A stretch of DNA of 64,000 bases from Saccharomonospora amisosensis (GCF_011761185.1 NZ_JAAOYM010000001.1:1488001-1552000); one strand, 5' to 3'. Positions 30,486-41,214 are shown, counted from the first letter of the stretch. Notes: a model not told the origin generated them from the letters alone. Translations and numbers: made by a program.

Positions 30486-31397
30486 TCAGCTCGATCCGGC
30501 CAGATCTCCGCAATGCGTTCCGAGGAATCCGGCGATACGGGAGATGGCGTCCTTACCGTCCGCCGTCGTTGGCTCGAAGAGTGGGAAGTCGTGGTAGAGA
30601 CCGTCGTAGACCTCGAGCTGAACCGGTACGCCTTGTTGCCTTGCCGCTGCGGCGAAGCGGCGCGTGTCGTCCACGAGTACTTCATTCCCGCCCGCGATCA
30701 GCAACAGGGGCGGTAGGTCGCGCAGATCGGCGTACAGCGGCGAAGCGTCTTTGGCCGAGGTCCCCTGCAGGTACATCTGCGCGACCATGAGCACGACCTC
30801 GCGGTTGATGAAGGGGTCGACGTCAGCGCAGGTTTCCATGGAATCACCGGACGCCTCGAAGTCGAGCCAGGCCGACACGGTCGCGGCGGCCGCGGGCAGT
30901 GGGACACCCATGTCGCGCAGCCGGACGAGCGCCGCCAGCGTCATACCGCCGCCGGCTGAGTCACCGACGATCGCCACGGCGGCCGGGTTCTGGCCCTCCG
31001 ACAGCAGCCACCGATACGCCTTTGTGACGTCGTCCACGCCTGCCGGGTAGGGCCTCTCCGGGGCGAGTCCGTAGTCGAGGGCAAGTACACGGGCGCGGCA
31101 AGCCACGGCGATGCGGGCGATGAAGTCGCGGTGCGTGTCGGTGGACCCGAAGGCATAACCACCCCCGTGCAGGAAGACGACGGTGCGGCCGGGAACCGGG
31201 TCCGCAGGCTCGAACCAGGCGCCGTCGACCCCGCCCGCGTCGACGGCCAGCCGGCGCACATCGGGCACCGGCTCCAGACCCGACATCACCTTGTCCATCA
31301 GCGAGGCCCAGCCGTCACGGAACCCCTCGACCGTCGTAGGCGGGTTGTCGAGCATGGCCTTCAGCTCGGCGAGTATCGCTTCCATCCGGTCCGTCAT
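30486..31397 (-). CDS. alpha/beta hydrolase, HSL (GDXG) esterase family
   Basis: A 303-aa soluble esterase/lipase. HGGGYAFGS is the oxyanion-hole motif and GDSAGGG holds the nucleophilic Ser, which together define the hormone-sensitive-lipase group. The Asp and His are probably in LLIAGGNEVLVDDTRR and YDGLYHDFPLF. In this island it could hydrolyse the ester or lactone made by the Baeyer-Villiger-type monooxygenase. It is divergent from the enoyl-CoA hydratase gene, with 204 bp and an operator-like repeat between. Confidence 0.85.
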   Translation of the reverse strand: MTDRMEAILAELKAMLDNPPTTVEGFRDGWASLMDKVMSGLEPVPDVRRLAVDAGGVDGAWFEPADPVPGRTVVFLHGGGYAFGSTDTHRDFIARIAVACRARVLALDYGLAPERPYPAGVDDVTKAYRWLLSEGQNPAAVAIVGDSAGGGMTLAALVRLRDMGVPLPAAAATVSAWLDFEASGDSMETCADVDPFINREVVLMVAQMYLQGTSAKDASPLYADLRDLPPLLLIAGGNEVLVDDTRRFAAAARQQGVPVQLEVYDGLYHDFPLFEPTTADGKDAISRIAGFLGTHCGDLAGSS

Positions 31398-31529
31398 CGT
31401 TGACCTGCCTTTGGCTCGATATCCATAGAGGGTAGTTGAAGCTGGCTAGGAGGATATTCAGCGCTAGCTTAACGGTCAATGCTCTGACGCGACCTTGTGC
31501 ACGATGGACTACTTACGCTACAAATATTA

Positions 31530-31545
31530 GCTAGCGGATGCTAGC
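31530..31545. promoter_or_regulatory. operator-like repeat A, GCTAGC-N4-GCTAGC
   Basis: GCTAGC-GGAT-GCTAGC lies in the divergent gap between the esterase and the enoyl-CoA hydratase. GCTAGC is itself a palindrome. The same element, with the same 4-bp gap, recurs at 34061-34076 before the TetR gene, and one half-site sits before the monooxygenase. It is probably the binding site of the cluster's TetR regulator. Confidence 0.55.
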
Positions 31546-31601
31546 CGGATGGGTTGCGGCTGGAATCGTCTGTACTCACGCCGAGCCGAAGGAGCCTTCC
31601 G

Positions 31602-32411
31602 GTGATGTCGCAGGTGACAGTGGACCGCGACGGCCCGCTGACCATCGTCGAGTTGCGCTCACCACCGCTGAACCTCTTCGACGAGGCCCTGATCACGGCG
31701 CTGGAGACTGCCCTGAGTGCGGTTGAGGCGCGCCCGGGCGCGGGCGTACTCCTCCGGGCGGCGGGCAGGGTCGTCAGCGGCGGTGTCGACGTGCGGCTGT
31801 TCGATGCGCTGGCTGATGCCGCCGCCGCGGAGCTGCTGTTCCGCCGGTTGCTCACCATCTCCCGGCGAGTGGAGTCGCTCCCGGTGCCCACGGTCTTCGC
31901 CGCACACGGGCTCTGCCTCACAGCGGCGTTCGAACTCGCGCTCGCCTGTGACCTGATCGTCGCGGCTCGGTCGGCGCGCTTCGGGCTGGTCGAGCGTGCG
32001 GTCGGGCTGACTCCGGCGATGGGCGGAACACAGCGCCTCACCGCGCTGGCCGGACCGGCCCGGGCGCGCGAGTTGGTGATGACCGGGGAGTTGTACGGCG
32101 CTTCAGAGCTGCACGGGTGGGGTGTTGTGAACTGGGTCCTGCCGGACGACGGATTCGCGCGCTCGGCTCAGGACGTCGCAGCCCGGATCGCGGAGGGCCC
32201 CGCAGCGGCCCACGCGCTGACCAAGAAGATCGTCCGCGTCCAGCAGGAGCGCGGAACTCAAGCGGCCGATGAGATCACGGCAACCGAGGTCGCCCAGCTC
32301 ATCGGTACCCGGGACTTCCGGGACGGTGTCGACGGCTTCCTGCGGAATGGGCCGCCGCCGCTGCGCGATCGGGACGGCAAGCCGACGAAGGTGAAGGTGA
32401 CACGGCGATGA
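31602..32411 (+). CDS. enoyl-CoA hydratase/isomerase family protein
   Basis: A 269-aa crotonase-fold protein. RVVSGGVDVRLF and AAHGLCLTAAFELALACDL form the oxyanion-hole region; FGLVERAVGLTPAMGGTQRL covers the catalytic loop. The second Gly-rich segment (LCLTAAFE) is less glycine-rich than usual. It probably hydrates or isomerises an acyl-CoA of the island's pathway. GTG 31602 is 7 nt after AAGGAG; ATG 31605 is an alternative. It overlaps the next SDR by 4 nt. Confidence 0.85.
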   Translation: MMSQVTVDRDGPLTIVELRSPPLNLFDEALITALETALSAVEARPGAGVLLRAAGRVVSGGVDVRLFDALADAAAAELLFRRLLTISRRVESLPVPTVFAAHGLCLTAAFELALACDLIVAARSARFGLVERAVGLTPAMGGTQRLTALAGPARARELVMTGELYGASELHGWGVVNWVLPDDGFARSAQDVAARIAEGPAAAHALTKKIVRVQQERGTQAADEITATEVAQLIGTRDFRDGVDGFLRNGPPPLRDRDGKPTKVKVTRR

Positions 32412-33151
32412 GGCTCAACGGCAAGGTAGCCATCGTGACCGGTGGCGGATCGGGTATCGGCAAGTCGGTCGCGGTGGCCTTCCACCGTGAGGGTGCCAAG
32501 GTGCTGGTCGCCGACCTCAGCGGCGCGGAGAAGGAAGTCGCCGACACGCTCGGCGACGGAGCGGCGGCATTCTCCGTCGACGTGTCGGACGAGGGGCAGG
32601 TCCAGGCGATGATCGAGGCGTGCGTCAGCAGCTTCGGCGGTGTCGACATCCTGGCTAACGTCGCGGGAATCGATGGTGCGCGGACACCCCTGCAAAACTA
32701 CGACTCGTCGCTCTTCCAGCGCGTTATGGACGTCAATCTGATGGGCACCTTCCTCGCTATGAAACATGCCTTCCCTGCCATGGCCCAGCGAGGCGGCGGG
32801 TCCGTCATCAATATGTCCTCCATCGGGGGACTGATCGCGACGCCGACGATGGCGCCGTACTGCTCAAGCAAGGGTGGGGTAGTGCAGCTGACCCGGGTCG
32901 GCGCGATCGAGGGCGCACCAATGGCCGTCCGGGTCAACGCGATCTGCCCCGGGCTGATCGACACCCCGCTGGTGCGCAAGATGGGAGAGGCGGCGCCGGA
33001 AGCCATCGAGGGTGCGAAGCAGATGACGCCGATGGGCCGGATGGGGCGTCCTGAGGAGATCTCGGCACTGGCACTGTTCCTCGCATCGGACGAGTCGCCA
33101 TTCCTCACCGGGGCGGCCATTCCCGTCGACGGCGGATACACCAGCTGGTAG
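32408..33151 (+). CDS. short-chain dehydrogenase/reductase (SDR)
   Basis: A 247-aa classical SDR: VAIVTGGGSGIGKSVA, LANVAG, VINMSSIGG (Ser) and YCSSKGGVVQLTR (Tyr-x3-Lys), then ICPGLIDTPL. It is likely a 3-hydroxyacyl-CoA or alcohol dehydrogenase in the catabolic island. It is coupled to the enoyl-CoA hydratase by an ATGA overlap; the next SDR starts 73 nt downstream. Confidence 0.88.
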   Translation: MRLNGKVAIVTGGGSGIGKSVAVAFHREGAKVLVADLSGAEKEVADTLGDGAAAFSVDVSDEGQVQAMIEACVSSFGGVDILANVAGIDGARTPLQNYDSSLFQRVMDVNLMGTFLAMKHAFPAMAQRGGGSVINMSSIGGLIATPTMAPYCSSKGGVVQLTRVGAIEGAPMAVRVNAICPGLIDTPLVRKMGEAAPEAIEGAKQMTPMGRMGRPEEISALALFLASDESPFLTGAAIPVDGGYTSW

Positions 33152-33224
33152 CTGGCCAGCGAGCGCTCGCGCGCTTGGCTTGCGGTTGACCCCTGGTGCG
33201 GCGACACCTGAAAGGACGTTGAGC

Positions 33225-34040
33225 GTGCCCACTTCGGCTGCGTACTTGCCGCGCGACCTGTTCCGGAACAAGACCGTCTTCATCACCGGAGGTGGCAGCG
33301 GTGTCAATCTCGGCATCGCGAAGAGCTTCGCCGCCGTCGGTGCGAACATCGCGATCTGCGGGCGAACCGCCAGCCGCCTCGACGAGGCGGCAGCCGAACT
33401 GAAGGGCTTCGGCGGGCAGGTGTGCACCGCCGTCGCCGATGTTCGCGACCCCGCCGCGGTACGGGATGCGCTCGCGAAGAGCCTGGCCGAGGTGGGCCCC
33501 GCCGACGTACTGGTCTGCGGTGCGGCCGGCAACTTCGCGGCACCGGCCGAGGCGATCAGCAGCAACGGGTTCCGCGCAGTAGTCGAGATCGACCTTCTCG
33601 GTACCTTCCACACGGCCCACGCCGCTTTCGACCAGTTGAAGCAAACTCGCGGTAGTGTGCTCGCGGTATCCGGCGGGCAAGCTCACATGCCGTTCATGCA
33701 CCAGTCTCACGTCGGGGCGGCCAAGGCCGGCGTCGACAACCTCATCCGGGCACTGGCGCTGGAATGGGGCCACCACGGCATCAGATGCAACGTAATCGTG
33801 CCGGGGCCGATCACCGGCACCGAGGGAATGAAGCGCCTCGCCGGGGTCACCAGTGCCGCGACGTGGAACCAGATGGTCGCGCTCGGGCGGCACGGCGCGC
33901 CGGATGAGGTGGGCGCGATGGCGGTCGTGTTGTGTTCACCGCTCGCCTCCTACGTGACGGGCGCCCGGATCGTGGTGGACGGCGGACTGGAACTCGGGGG
34001 CGCGGGCCTGTTCAACCAGGCGATCGCCCGGGACAGTTGA
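33225..34040 (+). CDS. SDR of the 2,4-dienoyl-CoA reductase type
   Basis: A 271-aa SDR: VFITGGGSGVNLGIAKSFA, ICGRTASRLDEAA, then HVGAAKAGVDNLIRALALEWG and NVIVPGPITGTEG. The usual catalytic Tyr is missing: the Lys is kept in HVGAAKAG but Tyr is replaced. This is characteristic of DECR-type reductases, which reduce dienoyl-CoA esters. It fits beta-oxidation of an unsaturated intermediate. GTG 33225 has AAAGGA 8 nt upstream; TTG 33219 is an alternative. Confidence 0.8.
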   Translation: MPTSAAYLPRDLFRNKTVFITGGGSGVNLGIAKSFAAVGANIAICGRTASRLDEAAAELKGFGGQVCTAVADVRDPAAVRDALAKSLAEVGPADVLVCGAAGNFAAPAEAISSNGFRAVVEIDLLGTFHTAHAAFDQLKQTRGSVLAVSGGQAHMPFMHQSHVGAAKAGVDNLIRALALEWGHHGIRCNVIVPGPITGTEGMKRLAGVTSAATWNQMVALGRHGAPDEVGAMAVVLCSPLASYVTGARIVVDGGLELGGAGLFNQAIARDS

Positions 34041-34060
34041 ATGACGACACGCGCAAGGTT

Positions 34061-34076
34061 GCTAGCTAAGGCTAGC
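34061..34076. promoter_or_regulatory. operator-like repeat B, GCTAGC-N4-GCTAGC
   Basis: GCTAGC-TAAG-GCTAGC lies 54 nt before the ATG of the TetR gene, followed directly by another TAGC. It matches repeat A in both arms and spacing. The position suggests autoregulation by the TetR protein. Confidence 0.55.
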
Positions 34077-34129
34077 TAGCGATGGCATGCTAAGGTGGTG
34101 GTGTCAGCCAGCTGGAGGTGCACAACCCA

Positions 34130-34948
34130 ATGTCCGTATCCGAAACGGACCAGCTCACCAAGGGCGAAGGTAGGCCACAACGCCAGCGCCGACGCTCCTC
34201 TGAGGTCGATGCGCTCATCCTCGATGCCGCCCAGCAACTGTTCGGTTCGAAGGGTTACGCCGGTACCAGCGGTCGCGAGATCGCGAAGTTGGCCAACGTG
34301 CACGAGCCGTCGATCTACCGCCGGTTCGGCTCCAAGGCAGGTCTGTTCGAGGCGGCCGTGCTCTCACCGTTCAACGAGGCCATCTCCTCCTACCTGGAGG
34401 AGTGGCAGAAGCAGGTGGACGAGCCTGCGACGACCGTGGGACTGGTGCGCAGCTTCGTCACCCCGATGTACGCCCTGGTGTCGGAGCACCGTGAGCTGGT
34501 GCTGGCACTGCTGGCGGCACATGAGTTCCATGCTGGCTCGGTGGACGCGGAACGGCCCAACTTCGACGCGCTGCTGCGCAGGATGGATACCCAGGCGCAG
34601 GTGGAGAGCATGCGCCGGGGCCTGCAGACCAGCGAGGACGCCAAGCTGACAGTCCGGGTCGCGACGGCGATGGTGATGGGGATGGCCCTGCTCTCGGACT
34701 GGCTGCTTCCCCCCGGCGCCGCCAGGCCCTCGGACGAGGTCATCACCGACGAGATGGTCCGGCTGATCAGCCACGGGGTGGCGGCGCAGGATGCCGCCCC
34801 GGCCGGTAGCGCACGCGGTGAGGACAGTGCCATGAGCCCGTTTCTGCTGAACCAGCTCCTCGACCGCCTGGCGGAGGCCGAGGGCCGCGCGGTGCGGGCC
34901 GAGCTGGAACTCGAACGACTGCGCGCGGCGACCCGGTCGGCGCACTGA
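34130..34948 (+). CDS. TetR family regulator of the catabolic island
   Basis: A 272-aa protein. After a basic tail (RPQRQRRRSSEVD), LILDAAQQLFGSKGYAGTSGREIAKLANV with EPSIYRRFGSKAGLFE forms the HTH. The long helical ligand domain ends in a predicted coiled coil (LLDRLAEAEGRAVRAELELERL), unusual for TetR proteins. It lies between the two operons of the island and behind operator repeat B. The ligand is probably an acyl-CoA or the pathway substrate. ATG 34130 is chosen; GTG 34118 overlaps the ribosome site. Confidence 0.85.
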   Translation: MSVSETDQLTKGEGRPQRQRRRSSEVDALILDAAQQLFGSKGYAGTSGREIAKLANVHEPSIYRRFGSKAGLFEAAVLSPFNEAISSYLEEWQKQVDEPATTVGLVRSFVTPMYALVSEHRELVLALLAAHEFHAGSVDAERPNFDALLRRMDTQAQVESMRRGLQTSEDAKLTVRVATAMVMGMALLSDWLLPPGAARPSDEVITDEMVRLISHGVAAQDAAPAGSARGEDSAMSPFLLNQLLDRLAEAEGRAVRAELELERLRAATRSAH

Positions 34949-35036
34949 CCCCGCGGCAGCCCCAGTCGTCCCTCGGCGTACGAGCCCACCACACCGCAAC
35001 GACAGCAAACAAGGCGACGGTGCCTGTGGCTTCGCG

Positions 35037-35837
35037 CTAGCGACCCGAGAAGTCCGGCCGGCGGCGCTCCAGGAAGGCCGAGACCCCCTCGGAGAAGTCC
35101 TTGGTGCGAAGCAGCGCGACCTGGCCTGCGCGTTCCCGATCCACTGCCGCGGTCAGGGCTGCCAGCGACGCATCGTTGATCGCCCGTTTGAGCGCCGCGT
35201 ACGACAGGGTGGGACCCGACGCCAGCCGATCCGTCAGTCCTGCGACGGCCGAATCGAACTCGTCGTCCGCGACCACCCGGTTGATCAGTCCCCAGTCTGC
35301 TGCGGTGGCCGAAGGGATCGGCTCGGCAAGCATCGCCATCTCCATGGCTCTGGCCCGCCCGATCGCGGCGGGGAGCAAGAGCGTCGCCCCGCCGTCCGGC
35401 ATCAGACCGATGTTCGCGAACGCCATCAGGAAGTACGCCGAGCTCTTCGCGATGACCAGGTCGCAGGCTAGCGCGATCGAGCAGCCCGCGCCGGCCGCGA
35501 CTCCGTTCACCGCTGCCACCACGGGCTTGCCTACCCGGCGCAGCGCGAGCACCAGGCGGTTGGCGGCATCGATCGCGGTGCCGTCGAGCCGGACCGCGCC
35601 GTCAGCATCTGCCATGCCGCTCACGTCGGCGCCCGAGCTGAACGCCCGGCCCGCACCGGTCAGCACCAGCACGCGCACGCCGTCGTCGTATTCGATCTGG
35701 TCGATCTGGTCGGCCAGCACGCTCATCAGCTCGGTCGTCAGTCCGTTGAGGCTGCCGGGTCGGTCAAGCACCAGATGGAGCGCGCTTCCGTGACGCTCCA
35801 GCCGCAGGCCGGCGGGGTGTTCGGTAACGATGGGCAT
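35037..35837 (-). CDS. enoyl-CoA hydratase/isomerase family protein
   Basis: A 266-aa crotonase. FSSGADVSGMADADG and NGVAAGAGCSIALACDLVIA give the oxyanion hole; IGLMPDGGATLLLP has Asp in the catalytic-Glu loop region, as in PaaG-type isomerases and related hydratases. It is the last gene of the monooxygenase-ligase-dehydrogenase operon, 24 nt after the acyl-CoA dehydrogenase. The sequence leaves hydratase versus isomerase open. The 88 bp between it and the convergent TetR gene show no clear terminator. Confidence 0.87.
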   Translation of the reverse strand: MPIVTEHPAGLRLERHGSALHLVLDRPGSLNGLTTELMSVLADQIDQIEYDDGVRVLVLTGAGRAFSSGADVSGMADADGAVRLDGTAIDAANRLVLALRRVGKPVVAAVNGVAAGAGCSIALACDLVIAKSSAYFLMAFANIGLMPDGGATLLLPAAIGRARAMEMAMLAEPIPSATAADWGLINRVVADDEFDSAVAGLTDRLASGPTLSYAALKRAINDASLAALTAAVDRERAGQVALLRTKDFSEGVSAFLERRRPDFSGR

Positions 35838-35861
35838 GCAGGTGTTCCTTCGTCATCCGCG

Positions 35862-36989
35862 TCAGAGGGACCTGGCTATGAGCTCTTTCATCACTTCGTT
35901 CGCACCCGCGTAAATCCGCTGCACGCGACTGTCGAGGAAGATCTGTGAGATCGGGAACTCGGTGGTGTAGCCGTACCCACCGAATAGTTGCAGGCATCGG
36001 TCGACGACCGCGCATTGTTGATCGGTTACCCAGTACTTGGCCATGGCAGCGGTCGTGCTGTCGAGTTCGCCACGAACATGACGCTCCACGCATTCATCGA
36101 CAAACGTGCGCGCGACACGTGCGATCGTCGCGCATTCGGCCAGCTCGAACTTCGTGTTCTGCAGATCGAAAAGCCGCTGTCCGAACATCTCGCGTTGTTT
36201 GGCGTACGTCAGAGCCAGGTCGACGGCGCGCTCGGTGACCACCACGCCGTTCACCGCGCAGATGAGCCGTTCCTGCGGCAGTTGCCGCATGAGCTGGGCG
36301 AAGCCCTTCCCTTCCACCGGACCCAGCAGATTCGCGACCGGAACCCGCAGGTCGTCGAAGAACAACTCGGTGGTGTCCTGGCCCTGCTGCCCTATCTTGC
36401 GGAGGACCCTCCCACGCCGAAACCCCGGCACCTCGCCGGATACTTCCGCGACGATCAAGGAGATTCCCTTGGCACCCAGCTCGCGGTCCGTCTTGGCCGC
36501 GATGATCAGCAGATCGCAGGTTCGCCCACTCGAAATGAACGTCTTCGCGCCGTTGATCACGTACTCGTCCCCGTCGCGGACCGCCCGCGCGGAGATCGCT
36601 TGCAGGTCCGAGCCGGCGCCCGGCTCAGTCATCGCGATCGCACCGACCCACTCGCCGCTGGCGAGCTTCGGCAGCCACCGAGCCTTCTGTTCCGCCGATC
36701 CGTACGCCAGGAGGTAGTGCGGAACGATCCCGCTGTGTACCGAGAACTGCAGCGCGCTGTTACCTACCCGGGCCTGCTCTTCCAGCAGGACTACCTCGTG
36801 GGCGAAAGTTCCACCTCCCCCGCCGTACTCCTTCGGGATCGACATGCAGAGCAGGCCCAGGTCGCCCGCACGACGGTAGAGATCGCGGTCCGGATAGCCC
36901 TGCCGGGCGAAGCGCTCCTCGTGCGGCGAGACCTCCCGCTCGAAGAATTTCCTGGCCAGATCCCGGACCGCAGCCAGTTCTTCGTTCAC
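35862..36989 (-). CDS. acyl-CoA dehydrogenase
   Basis: A 375-aa flavoprotein. AMTEPGAGSDLQAISARA is the FAD-binding signature, followed by GAKTFISSGRTCDLLIIAAKT and RLICAVNGVVVTERAVDLALTYAKQREMFG. The C-terminal signature QLFGGYGYTTEFP with RIYAGANEVMKELI places the catalytic Glu in GANEV. It oxidises an acyl-CoA to the enoyl-CoA for the adjacent hydratase. It overlaps the ligase gene by 4 nt (ATGA). Confidence 0.93.
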   Translation of the reverse strand: MNEELAAVRDLARKFFEREVSPHEERFARQGYPDRDLYRRAGDLGLLCMSIPKEYGGGGGTFAHEVVLLEEQARVGNSALQFSVHSGIVPHYLLAYGSAEQKARWLPKLASGEWVGAIAMTEPGAGSDLQAISARAVRDGDEYVINGAKTFISSGRTCDLLIIAAKTDRELGAKGISLIVAEVSGEVPGFRRGRVLRKIGQQGQDTTELFFDDLRVPVANLLGPVEGKGFAQLMRQLPQERLICAVNGVVVTERAVDLALTYAKQREMFGQRLFDLQNTKFELAECATIARVARTFVDECVERHVRGELDSTTAAMAKYWVTDQQCAVVDRCLQLFGGYGYTTEFPISQIFLDSRVQRIYAGANEVMKELIARSL

Positions 36990-38758
36990 GCGTACATCGC
37001 CTCAATGACCTCCGCGTACTTGGCGGCGATCGGACCGCGCCGCAGTTTCATCGTGGGGGTCAACTCGACCCCCGCGGGCAGCCAGTCGCCGGGCACGATC
37101 GTGAACTTCTTGATCTGTTCGACCCGCGCGAGCCGGGTATTCGCCGCCTCGACCCCGGCTTCGACGGCCGCCACGATGCGCTCGTCCCCGGCGAGCGTGA
37201 CCAGGTCGCCGGGGACGATTCCGTGGTTTTTCGCCCAGGCGGGCGCGGCATCCGCGTCCAGCACGATCAGAGCCGTGTTGTACGGCCGCCCGTCTCCGAT
37301 ACAGCAGGCTTGCCCGATCAGCGGTGAGGCGGCCTTGAGCCGGGACTCGATCATCGCGGGCGACATGTTCTTGCCCATCGCGTTGATGATCAGTTCCTTC
37401 TTGCGATCGACAACGCTGAGGTAGCCGTCTTCGTCGATGCTCCCGATGTCTCCGGTATGTAACCACCCGTCCACGATCGTCTCCGCCGTCAGCTCGGGAC
37501 GGTTGCGGTATCCGCGCGTCACCACCCCGCCGCGGAGCAGGATCTCGCCGTCGTCCGCGAGCCGGATCTGCACGCCGCGCGCGGCGATTCCGACGGTCCC
37601 GATCTTGATCCGGTCCGGCGGGTTGGAGCAGCCCGCGCTCGTTGACTCGCTCAGCCCCCACAACTCCGATACCGGAAGCCCTATCGCGTGGAAGAACTCC
37701 AGCACGTCCGGTGGCGTCGGCGCGGCCCCCACGTTGAGGGTGTGTGCCGCGTCGAGGCCGAGTTTCGCGCGGATGCCCGCGAAAAGCGCGCCGTCCGCGG
37801 CGGCGACGGCGGTGGCCAGGTCGGGCGGGACCGGCTCACCGGACTGTTCGAGACGGACCTTGCGGACCGCCTCGCGTACCGCGGTCTTGGCATGAGCGCC
37901 CTGCTCGCCAGGCAACGCGTACAGCATCGCCTCCAGTCCCGCCTTCATCTTCTCCCAGACTCGGGGAACCGCGAAGAACCAGGTGGGGCGCACCTGGGGC
38001 AGGTACTGCGAGATCAGCTTCGGATCGGGACAGCATGTCACTTCCGCACCGAAGATGATCGGCAGGTAGTGGTGGGCGATCCGCTCGGCGATGTGCGCCG
38101 CCGGCAGCCAGCTGATCACCCGCGAACCGTCGGGCCAGGGGATCCGGCCGTCACATGCCAGCGCGGCGGCCGCGATGTTGCCGTGGGTGAGCTCGACCGC
38201 TTTGGGATCCCCTGTCGTCCCCGAGGTGTAGATCAGCGTCAGCAGGGTGTCGGCGTCCAGCGTGCGGACCAGGCCGTCGACGTCGAAGTCGCTGTCCTGC
38301 CCCGCTCGGGCGACGTCGGCGAGCGCGTGGACCTCCGTGGGGGCTTCGCCGTCGACGACGATCATGTCCCGCACGTCGGGGACGTTGTGCCACGCGGCCA
38401 TGGCCTTACCGAGCAGGGCCTGCTCGACGACGATCGCCGTGGCGCCGGAGTCCTTCAGGACGAATTCGATCTGCTCCGGCGCATATGTGGTGTAGATCGA
38501 GAACGGGATCGCGCCCACGCTCGCGACGGCCAGGTCGACGAGGTGGAACTCAGGCCGGTTGGACAGCAGCAGGCCGACCCGGTCGCCGGCTCGGACACCG
38601 AGCTCGTGCAGTCCGCGTGCCAGTTCGATGGCCGCGGACCGGAGCTCGCGCCAGGTCCAGGACGTCTCGCCGGCGAGGTCGCGGACGGCGACCGTGTCCG
38701 GGATTCGCTCAGCCGTGGCCCTCAGGGCGTGCAGCAGGGTGGGTGGGTGACTGGGCAT
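36986..38758 (-). CDS. AMP-forming acyl-CoA ligase (FadD type)
   Basis: A 590-aa adenylate-forming enzyme. LTLIYTSGTTGDPKAVELTH is the P-loop motif, ELWGLSESTSAG and GWLHTGDIGSIDEDGYLSVVDRKKELII carry the ATP and ribose contacts, and LTPTMKLRRGPI contains the C-terminal Lys. The length and motifs match long-chain or steroid-acid CoA ligases. It activates the carboxylic acid produced upstream. It lies 6 nt after the monooxygenase gene and is coupled to the dehydrogenase. Confidence 0.92.
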   Translation of the reverse strand: MPSHPPTLLHALRATAERIPDTVAVRDLAGETSWTWRELRSAAIELARGLHELGVRAGDRVGLLLSNRPEFHLVDLAVASVGAIPFSIYTTYAPEQIEFVLKDSGATAIVVEQALLGKAMAAWHNVPDVRDMIVVDGEAPTEVHALADVARAGQDSDFDVDGLVRTLDADTLLTLIYTSGTTGDPKAVELTHGNIAAAALACDGRIPWPDGSRVISWLPAAHIAERIAHHYLPIIFGAEVTCCPDPKLISQYLPQVRPTWFFAVPRVWEKMKAGLEAMLYALPGEQGAHAKTAVREAVRKVRLEQSGEPVPPDLATAVAAADGALFAGIRAKLGLDAAHTLNVGAAPTPPDVLEFFHAIGLPVSELWGLSESTSAGCSNPPDRIKIGTVGIAARGVQIRLADDGEILLRGGVVTRGYRNRPELTAETIVDGWLHTGDIGSIDEDGYLSVVDRKKELIINAMGKNMSPAMIESRLKAASPLIGQACCIGDGRPYNTALIVLDADAAPAWAKNHGIVPGDLVTLAGDERIVAAVEAGVEAANTRLARVEQIKKFTIVPGDWLPAGVELTPTMKLRRGPIAAKYAEVIEAMYA

Positions 38759-38764
38759 GGGCGA

Positions 38765-40561
<1,797 letters not shown>

Positions 40562-40597
40562 CGGCTGCTCCCATCGCTGCGTTGAAATGGTGATCAC

Positions 40598-40626
40598 ACT
40601 GTAGGTATGAAGCACTACTTCGTCAA
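40598..40626 (-). promoter_or_regulatory. sigma-A-type promoter of the monooxygenase operon
   Basis: On the minus strand TTGACG (40621-40626) and TACAGT (40598-40603) are 17 bp apart, a near-consensus housekeeping promoter 37 nt upstream of the ATG. It is the clearest -35/-10 pair in the window. Confidence 0.65.
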
Positions 40627-40642
40627 GGTAGTGTTTGCTAGC
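40613..40642. promoter_or_regulatory. inverted repeat and GCTAGC half-site over the monooxygenase promoter
   Basis: CACTAC (40613-40618) and GTAGTG (40628-40633) form an inverted repeat with a 9-bp centre that covers the -35 hexamer. A single GCTAGC (40637-40642) follows 11 bp upstream of the -35. Either could bind a repressor. The half-site links this promoter to operator repeats A and B. Confidence 0.4.
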
Positions 40643-41214
40643 TTTCTGATCCGACATGTCCGCTGAGCAGCGCATACTGGGCGGCCAACTTCGGCAATCA
40701 GTGGTCCGATCAATACCGGAGTTGTGTAGTACCAGGAAGCGAGCCTGATTGCGCGCCCAGCCAATCTCGGGGCAATGCCGACTTCCGCGCCGGCGGTACG
40801 GCGGTCGCCGCTACCGGCGTCGTGGGTCCGGCTTGCAAGTGGAAGCCCGACGAAGGCGCGCCCGTCGGCGCGTGTGCGCGCGGGCATCGACGAACCCGTC
40901 AGCAAGCGGCCAAAGGCGCGGCCACCGCCGGCTCCGTCACCGGCTTGCCCGGATCGAAGCGCTGCGGTCGGGACGGCCCCACATACCGGTCACGGCGCCG
41001 GGCACTGCCGCGGACCATCCGCCGGGCTGAGCCGGGCAAGGTGATGACTCCGGACAGGTTGACACTGTGGACATTCGGCGCCCGTGCGACCGGGACGTGA
41101 GCACGGTACCGGCTTCGCCCGCCGACCCCCGACCAGATGCAGGGAATTCCGGCGCTACCGTAGCGGCCCCTCGCGCCTCAGCAACATCATCACCACCGCT
41201 TGTGTTCCTGCGGG
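40643..41214. other. about 570-bp region with no convincing gene
   Basis: The region lies between the catabolic island and btuD. Several short open frames exist on the plus strand, but they are Arg/Pro/Ala-rich, mutually overlapping and lack ribosome sites and family features. It may be a remnant marking the right edge of the island. Confidence 0.4.

Noticed and set aside
35014-35044. Another GCTAGC-like operator near the end of the hydratase gene
   Set aside because: Only GCGCTAGCGA is present, at the gene's stop codon in a convergent gap, without a second arm.
40745-41214. Short plus-strand open frames between the BVMO and btuD
   Set aside because: They overlap each other, are Arg/Pro/Ala-rich and have no ribosome sites or recognisable domains.
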